Of a stretch of 64,000 nt of DNA, positions 59,771 through 64,000 are shown in pieces. Each line of letters starts with the position of its first letter. Positions within the stretch are counted from its first letter, which is position 1. The DNA is from Alkalihalobacillus sp. BA299 (GTDB lineage: Bacteria; Bacillota; Bacilli; Bacillales; Bacillaceae_F), in the NCBI RefSeq assembly GCF_017745675.1, contig NZ_JAFLJM010000018.1, positions 43,018 through 107,017 on the forward strand, read 5' to 3'. A program made the position numbers and the translations under genes. The notes beneath the pieces were generated by a model. It ran no database searches and was not told the DNA's origin. It saw only the letters and a list, made by a program, of their open reading frames with translations.

Positions 59771-61534
59771 ATGAATACATTTCAAAGATTAAAAGAGTTT
59801 TATTGGCCATATAAGAAGCACTTTATTGGCTCGATGTTATTTTTAATTGTCATAACGGCAATTACCGTGATATACCCAATTATTTTAAAAGTAACGATCG
59901 ATGATGTGATTTTAAGTGGTAACTCTACTTATGTACCATTTATCGCATTTGGATTTATTTTACTGATGGTCTTAAAAGGAATAGCCACATATTATCACCA
60001 ATTTTTAGGAGACTTATTTGGCGTTCGTGCCGTGTATGAATTACGAAATGCCCTATACAAAAAGCTCCAATACTTACCGTTTCGCTACTATGATAATGCA
60101 AAAACAGGAGATCTCATGTCAAGGCTAACTGCTGATGTTGAGGGTTTCCGTTTCTTTTTATCATTTGGTTTTGCTCAACTTTTAAACTTAGTATTAATCG
60201 TCAGTTTTAGTTTTGGCATCATGCTTTATTTTAGTGTTCCACTAGCATTAGTAACTCTTGCATCGATGCCGTTTTTAATTTTGACTGTATACCGTTTTGA
60301 TAAAAAAGTACACCCGGCTTTTAAGCAAATACGAGAATCATTTGGACGTTTAACAACCAAAGTACAAGAAAATATTAGTGGAATGAACACGGTAAAATCT
60401 CTTTCTAGAGAAGACTTTGAGATTGATAACTTCGTAGACAAAAATAGCGACTACAAAGATAAGTTCATCGATACATCCAATGTTTGGGCAAAGTATTTCC
60501 CCATTATGGAGTTAATTGGACAGCTATGCGTTGTTTTTCTCTTGGGGTACGGAGGTTGGTTAGTTATTCAAGACTCTCTTCAACCAGGAGAGTTAGTCGC
60601 ATTTTTCTCATTAGTATGGTATATCATCGGTCCATTAATGAACCTTGGATTTATCATCAATACATTCTCACAATCAAAAGCATCTGGCGAACGTCTACTA
60701 GAAGTCTTAAACGAAAACGAAGACATTCGCGACTTAGAACAAATCATTGAAACCCCAATTAAAGGTCACGTTCAGTTTAGTAATGTCAGTCACCAATACA
60801 ACAGTGAAGAGGAGCATGCCCTTAAAAACATCTCATTTGATGCACCACCTGGGAAAATAATTGGGTTAATTGGTGCAACTGGTGCCGGAAAAACAAGCTT
60901 AACTCAACTAATTTCACGGTTTTACGAGCCCAATGAAGGGCAAATATTAATCGATGGCCGAGATATTAAAGAGTACTCACTAAAATGTTTACGTCATCAT
61001 ATCGGTGTTGTCCTACAGGAATCGTTCCTATTTTCATCTTCCATTCGCGATAATATTGCTTACGGAAATCTAGAAGCATCACTTGATCAAATTACAGAAG
61101 CAGCGAAACGTGCTGAAGCGCATGACTTTATTACGGAGCTCCCAGATGGTTACGATACCGTTTTAGGTGAAAGGGGTATGGGATTATCTGGTGGACAAAA
61201 ACAACGCATCGCAATTGCACGTTCGATTTTAATTAATCCTAGTATTCTTATTTTAGATGACGCGACAAGTGCGGTCGACATGAAAACAGAAGGAAAAATT
61301 CAAGCTGCGTTTCGAGAAGTCATGGCGGAAAGAACGACATTTATTATCGCACACAGGATTTCATCACTTAAACATGCCGATGAGATTCTCGTGTTAGATC
61401 GTGGTGAAATCATCGAAAGAGGGACTCATGAACAGTTAATTTCAAATGAGATAGGCAAATACCGTAAAATTTATGATATTCAATATCAAGACCAGCATGC
61501 CTTTCAAAAAAATCATATGGAGGTGAGTTCATGA
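59771..61534 (+). CDS. Heterodimeric ABC exporter, subunit with degenerate catalytic site
   Basis: 587 residues from ATG 59771 (AAGGGGGC upstream). Six membrane helices (about 1-310) and an ATPase domain: Walker A GLIGATGAGKTSL near 370, Q-loop LQESFLFSS, signature LSGGQKQR near 475, Walker B ILILDDATSAVD where the catalytic Glu is Asp, and H-loop IIAHRIS. The D in place of E is the mark of the degenerate half of exporters such as BmrCD and TM287/288. It overlaps the next gene by ATGA, so they form one transporter, probably for drugs, lipids or peptides. Confidence 0.9.
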   Translation: MNTFQRLKEFYWPYKKHFIGSMLFLIVITAITVIYPIILKVTIDDVILSGNSTYVPFIAFGFILLMVLKGIATYYHQFLGDLFGVRAVYELRNALYKKLQYLPFRYYDNAKTGDLMSRLTADVEGFRFFLSFGFAQLLNLVLIVSFSFGIMLYFSVPLALVTLASMPFLILTVYRFDKKVHPAFKQIRESFGRLTTKVQENISGMNTVKSLSREDFEIDNFVDKNSDYKDKFIDTSNVWAKYFPIMELIGQLCVVFLLGYGGWLVIQDSLQPGELVAFFSLVWYIIGPLMNLGFIINTFSQSKASGERLLEVLNENEDIRDLEQIIETPIKGHVQFSNVSHQYNSEEEHALKNISFDAPPGKIIGLIGATGAGKTSLTQLISRFYEPNEGQILIDGRDIKEYSLKCLRHHIGVVLQESFLFSSSIRDNIAYGNLEASLDQITEAAKRAEAHDFITELPDGYDTVLGERGMGLSGGQKQRIAIARSILINPSILILDDATSAVDMKTEGKIQAAFREVMAERTTFIIAHRISSLKHADEILVLDRGEIIERGTHEQLISNEIGKYRKIYDIQYQDQHAFQKNHMEVSS

Positions 61535-63348
61535 ACAAGAATTCAAACCGATCAAACAAATATCGATTTCATTATTCGCTTGATTCAGCAATTGAGAAGC
61601 CCTTCAATTGGCCACAAATGATTCGTTTATTTAGTTATATGAAGCCATACTCTACAAAGCTTTTACCGTTAGCCATTATAGCTATGATTATTTCCACGGC
61701 CGTTCGACTGACGACTCCCGTTTTAATCGGGGTCTATGCGTTAAACAACGTCATCTATCAACGAGATATGAATGCACTCATTCACGTGGTGGCGCTTATT
61801 GCCGGACTTTACATGCTATCTTGGCTAGCAAACACCTTAAGAATTCGTTGGATGAATATGCTCGGTCAAAATGTCATTTATGATCTGAGGCAAAACTTGT
61901 TTAAACATATCCAACGCCTGTCACATCGCTTTTTCGATCAACGTTCTGCGGGGTCAATTCTTGTTCGAATTACAAATGATGTGAACTCACTTCAAGATTT
62001 ATTTACAAACGGGGTTATTAACTTATTAATGGACGTTCTTTTACTCATCGGGATCTTTGTCATTTTATTTGTATATAGTCCTGAACTGACACTAGCTATT
62101 ATGGTAATTTTACCGATCATGTTTATGATCTCTACAAGCCTTAGAAGAAAAATCCGTCGTTCATGGCAGGATGTCCGTCTTAAACAATCGCAAATTAACT
62201 CTCATCTGAATGAGAGCATTCAAGGGATTCGTGTCACTCAGTCCTACACACAAGAACGTGAAAACATGGCGTTTTTTAATGATATGAACGAGGATAACTA
62301 TCATGCTTGGCGCAATGCCACTCAACAAAATGCGATGTTTCGCCCGTTCGTAGAAATGTCAAACGCCATCGGTACCGCTATTCTCATTTGGTACGGTGTT
62401 GTATTAATTCAATCCGGCAGTATCGATATTGGAACATTTGTCATGTTTGCCTTTTTCTTAGGAATGTTCTGGGAACCCATTTCCCGTCTCGGCCAAGTGT
62501 ACAATCAATTACTCATGGGAATGGCATCATCAGAACGTATATTTGAATTTTTGGACGAAAAGCCCTCAGTACCTGAAAATAGTGGAGCCTACGAGCTTGA
62601 CCAAATGACCGGACATATAACATTTGAAAATGTTGAATTCGCTTATGATACAAAGCGAAAAGCGCTAGATCACATTAACCTTGAGATGAAAGCAGGCGAA
62701 ACCGTAGCTTTAGTCGGTCATACGGGATCGGGAAAAACAACAATCGTCAATCTCATTACTCGGTTTTATGATCCAACAAGTGGTTCGGTCAAAATTGATG
62801 GACATGATTTACGAGATTTAAAACTGGATAGCATTCGTCAACAAGTAAGTATTGTTCTGCAAGATACGTTCATTTTCTCAGGAACAATTATGGAAAACAT
62901 TCGGTTCGGTCGTCCTGATGCAACAGATGAAGAAGTTAAACATGCTGCTACAATGGTTGGAGCTAATTCATTTATTGAACAATTGAAAAATGGCTATGAC
63001 ACTGAAGTAGAGGAACGAGGAAACATTCTCTCAGTTGGAGAACGACAACTATTATCGTTTGCCAGAGCATTACTAGCCAATCCGCAAATTTTAATCCTTG
63101 ATGAAGCTACTGCCAGTATTGATACAGAAACCGAACAAAAAATCCAAACAGCATTACAAACACTTTTAAAAGGTAGAACAGCGATTATTATCGCACATCG
63201 ATTATCAACCATTCGTGAATCCGATAACATCATTGTCTTAGATCATGGCCAAATCGTCGAACAAGGCAATCACGATGCCCTTATGAACCACAAAGGTCAT
63301 TACTACAACCTTGTTCGTGCTCAGTTTCAAGCAATAGAAGCCAGTTAA
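61531..63348 (+). CDS. Heterodimeric ABC exporter, subunit with consensus catalytic Glu
   Basis: 605 residues. A longer N-terminal extension (about 40 residues) precedes six membrane helices. ATPase domain: Walker A LVGHTGSGKTTI near 400, Q-loop LQDTFIFSG, signature LSVGERQL instead of LSGGQ, Walker B ILILDEATASID with Glu intact, and H-loop IIAHRLS. Its weak signature faces the degenerate Walker site of the partner, so one site hydrolyses ATP and the other regulates. It resembles YknV/YfiC/YheH-type proteins of B. subtilis; the exact orthologue is not assigned. GGAGGTG precedes the ATG inside the first gene. Confidence 0.9.
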   Translation: MNKNSNRSNKYRFHYSLDSAIEKPFNWPQMIRLFSYMKPYSTKLLPLAIIAMIISTAVRLTTPVLIGVYALNNVIYQRDMNALIHVVALIAGLYMLSWLANTLRIRWMNMLGQNVIYDLRQNLFKHIQRLSHRFFDQRSAGSILVRITNDVNSLQDLFTNGVINLLMDVLLLIGIFVILFVYSPELTLAIMVILPIMFMISTSLRRKIRRSWQDVRLKQSQINSHLNESIQGIRVTQSYTQERENMAFFNDMNEDNYHAWRNATQQNAMFRPFVEMSNAIGTAILIWYGVVLIQSGSIDIGTFVMFAFFLGMFWEPISRLGQVYNQLLMGMASSERIFEFLDEKPSVPENSGAYELDQMTGHITFENVEFAYDTKRKALDHINLEMKAGETVALVGHTGSGKTTIVNLITRFYDPTSGSVKIDGHDLRDLKLDSIRQQVSIVLQDTFIFSGTIMENIRFGRPDATDEEVKHAATMVGANSFIEQLKNGYDTEVEERGNILSVGERQLLSFARALLANPQILILDEATASIDTETEQKIQTALQTLLKGRTAIIIAHRLSTIRESDNIIVLDHGQIVEQGNHDALMNHKGHYYNLVRAQFQAIEAS

Positions 63349-63354
63349 CCTCTA

Positions 63355-63397
63355 AAAAGCGGGAGACTACAATAATCATTGTCTATCGCTTTTATTT
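63355..63397 (+). terminator. Terminator after the ABC exporter operon
   Basis: AAAAGCG / CGCTTTT (63355-63361 / 63387-63393) with inner AGAC/GTCT pairing, followed by a T-rich run. Confidence 0.75.
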
Positions 63398-63510
63398 TAG
63401 ATCTTTTTTATATGAAATGAAGTACTATTGTCGTGATCTCTAATTTTTTGGTCTGTTACGTTTAAATTGGAATATATTAATTGTGGTGATACAGAAGGAG
63501 GTTTGACAAC

Positions 63511-63813
63511 ATGGCAAAGCTAATAATTATGTACGAACAACCAAGGGACCAAGATGGATTCGAAGCGTATTACTTTCATGTCCATCTACCGTTAGCAAAA
63601 AAAATTCCAAACATTAAACAAGAAACAACACAACGTGTCATTCAAACACAAAATACAGACCTCAATCTTTATTTATTTGTTGAACTCCAATTTGAAACCT
63701 TAGAAAGTTTGCAACAATCACTAGCAACTCCGGAAGCACAAGCAACAGTAGCAGATCTTGATAATTTGATGAAGTATTTACATCACCGTCCGATCATTTC
63801 AATTGTTGAATAA
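63511..63813 (+). CDS. EthD domain protein
   Basis: 100 residues, one dimeric alpha/beta barrel (ferredoxin-like) domain of the EthD type. It shows LIIMYEQPRDQDGFEAYYFHVHLPLAKKIP at the N terminus with the H-x-P-L-A signature and TPEAQATVADLDNLM near the C terminus. EthD proteins accompany ring-degrading or ether-degrading systems, but the function is usually unknown. AGAAGGAGG precedes the ATG. Stands alone between the exporter and an IS element. Confidence 0.85.
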   Translation: MAKLIIMYEQPRDQDGFEAYYFHVHLPLAKKIPNIKQETTQRVIQTQNTDLNLYLFVELQFETLESLQQSLATPEAQATVADLDNLMKYLHHRPIISIVE

Positions 63814-63878
63814 AACATTCTTTGAGTTTCAATTAAAATTAAGTTGTGATAGAAAGAGCCCACTTCTAAATCGTGAGG

Positions 63879-64000
63879 TGACCCCTAAAAGTTAGAGTAT
63901 TATATTAAGCGGCTAATTGGCTGGTATGGTCTCGATATTGAACCGGACTCATACCTGCCAATTTTTGCTTTATACGCTTGTTATTATAATAATTGATATA
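63879..64000 (-). mobile_element. IS3-family insertion sequence, end fragment
   Basis: TGACCCCTAAAAGTTAGAG at 63879-63897 looks like an IS3-family terminal repeat, and the transposase reads toward it from the right edge. Only this end is inside the window. Confidence 0.75.
63905..64000 (-). CDS. IS3-family transposase, C-terminal 31 residues
   Basis: The minus-strand frame is open to the right edge and ends TAA at 63905. The visible part, NNKRIKQKLAGMSPVQYR followed by DHTSQLAA, is the typical C terminus of IS3-family OrfB (DDE integrase; the catalytic residues lie outside). Whether the element is intact cannot be judged here. Confidence 0.85.
   Translation of the reverse strand, partial: YINYYNNKRIKQKLAGMSPVQYRDHTSQLAA

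Overview
The window looks like a chromosomal segment of a low-GC, probably spore-forming member of the Bacillaceae. The evidence is frequent TTG/GTG starts behind strong AGGAGG-type ribosome binding sites, and relatives of Bacillus genes such as rocF, ktrC, exoA, yhcV, the zinc GTPase zagA/yciC, cold-shock protein, a PAS sporulation-type kinase, and a BH0509-type small protein known from alkaliphilic bacilli. No rRNA, tRNA or CRISPR array was seen. Both edges cut genes: the left edge cuts a DinG/YpvA-type helicase and the right edge cuts an IS3-family transposase.

1-8.3 kb holds the helicase tail, arginase plus a YjiH-type membrane protein, cold-shock protein, a Ca2+/cation antiporter, an enoyl-CoA hydratase/thioesterase pair and a CorC/HlyC-type transporter. 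8.3-12 kb is gene-poor. It carries a zinc-metalloprotease-like gene without a normal start, several small genes, and five copies of two structured repeat families. 12-22 kb holds a divergent exonuclease/SF1 helicase pair, ktrC, exoA, a PAS histidine kinase, a LysM-NlpC/P60 wall hydrolase and a glycosyltransferase.

22.3-39.5 kb is the most interesting part: a nitrogen and C1 block read entirely on the + strand. It opens with an unassigned operon-like set: HbpS/GlcG-type protein, cyclase-family hydrolase, an acyl-CoA-dehydrogenase-fold flavoprotein without the usual catalytic Glu, a EutQ-like cupin and an FAD-synthetase-like protein. Then come an ammonium transporter, an IclR regulator, a three-gene dimethylamine monooxygenase, N-methylglutamate synthase (mgsABC), gamma-glutamylmethylamide synthetase (gmaS), a monomeric sarcosine-oxidase-like flavoprotein, PII and a second Amt. 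My reading is that the cell takes up (di)methylamine, demethylates it, builds gamma-glutamylmethylamide and then N-methylglutamate, and oxidises that with a single-subunit oxidase instead of the heterotetrameric MgdABCD of Proteobacteria. That last substitution is an inference and the best lead in the window.

39.6-64 kb is a mixed housekeeping and stress region: Zur-boxed zinc GTPase, SDR, DUF456 protein, two-component system, a K+-channel-like protein without a TVGYG filter, a frameshifted nitroreductase pseudogene, a second CaCA antiporter, rhodanese, DUF779 plus aldehyde dehydrogenase, lipoprotein cyclophilin, a 43-residue protein with two DnaJ-type CXXCXGXG motifs, CBS protein, a MurE-like ligase with an altered specificity motif, a WG-repeat/DUF3298 protein, glutamate dehydrogenase, a conserved secreted protein, a heterodimeric ABC exporter, an EthD-domain protein and the IS3 end.
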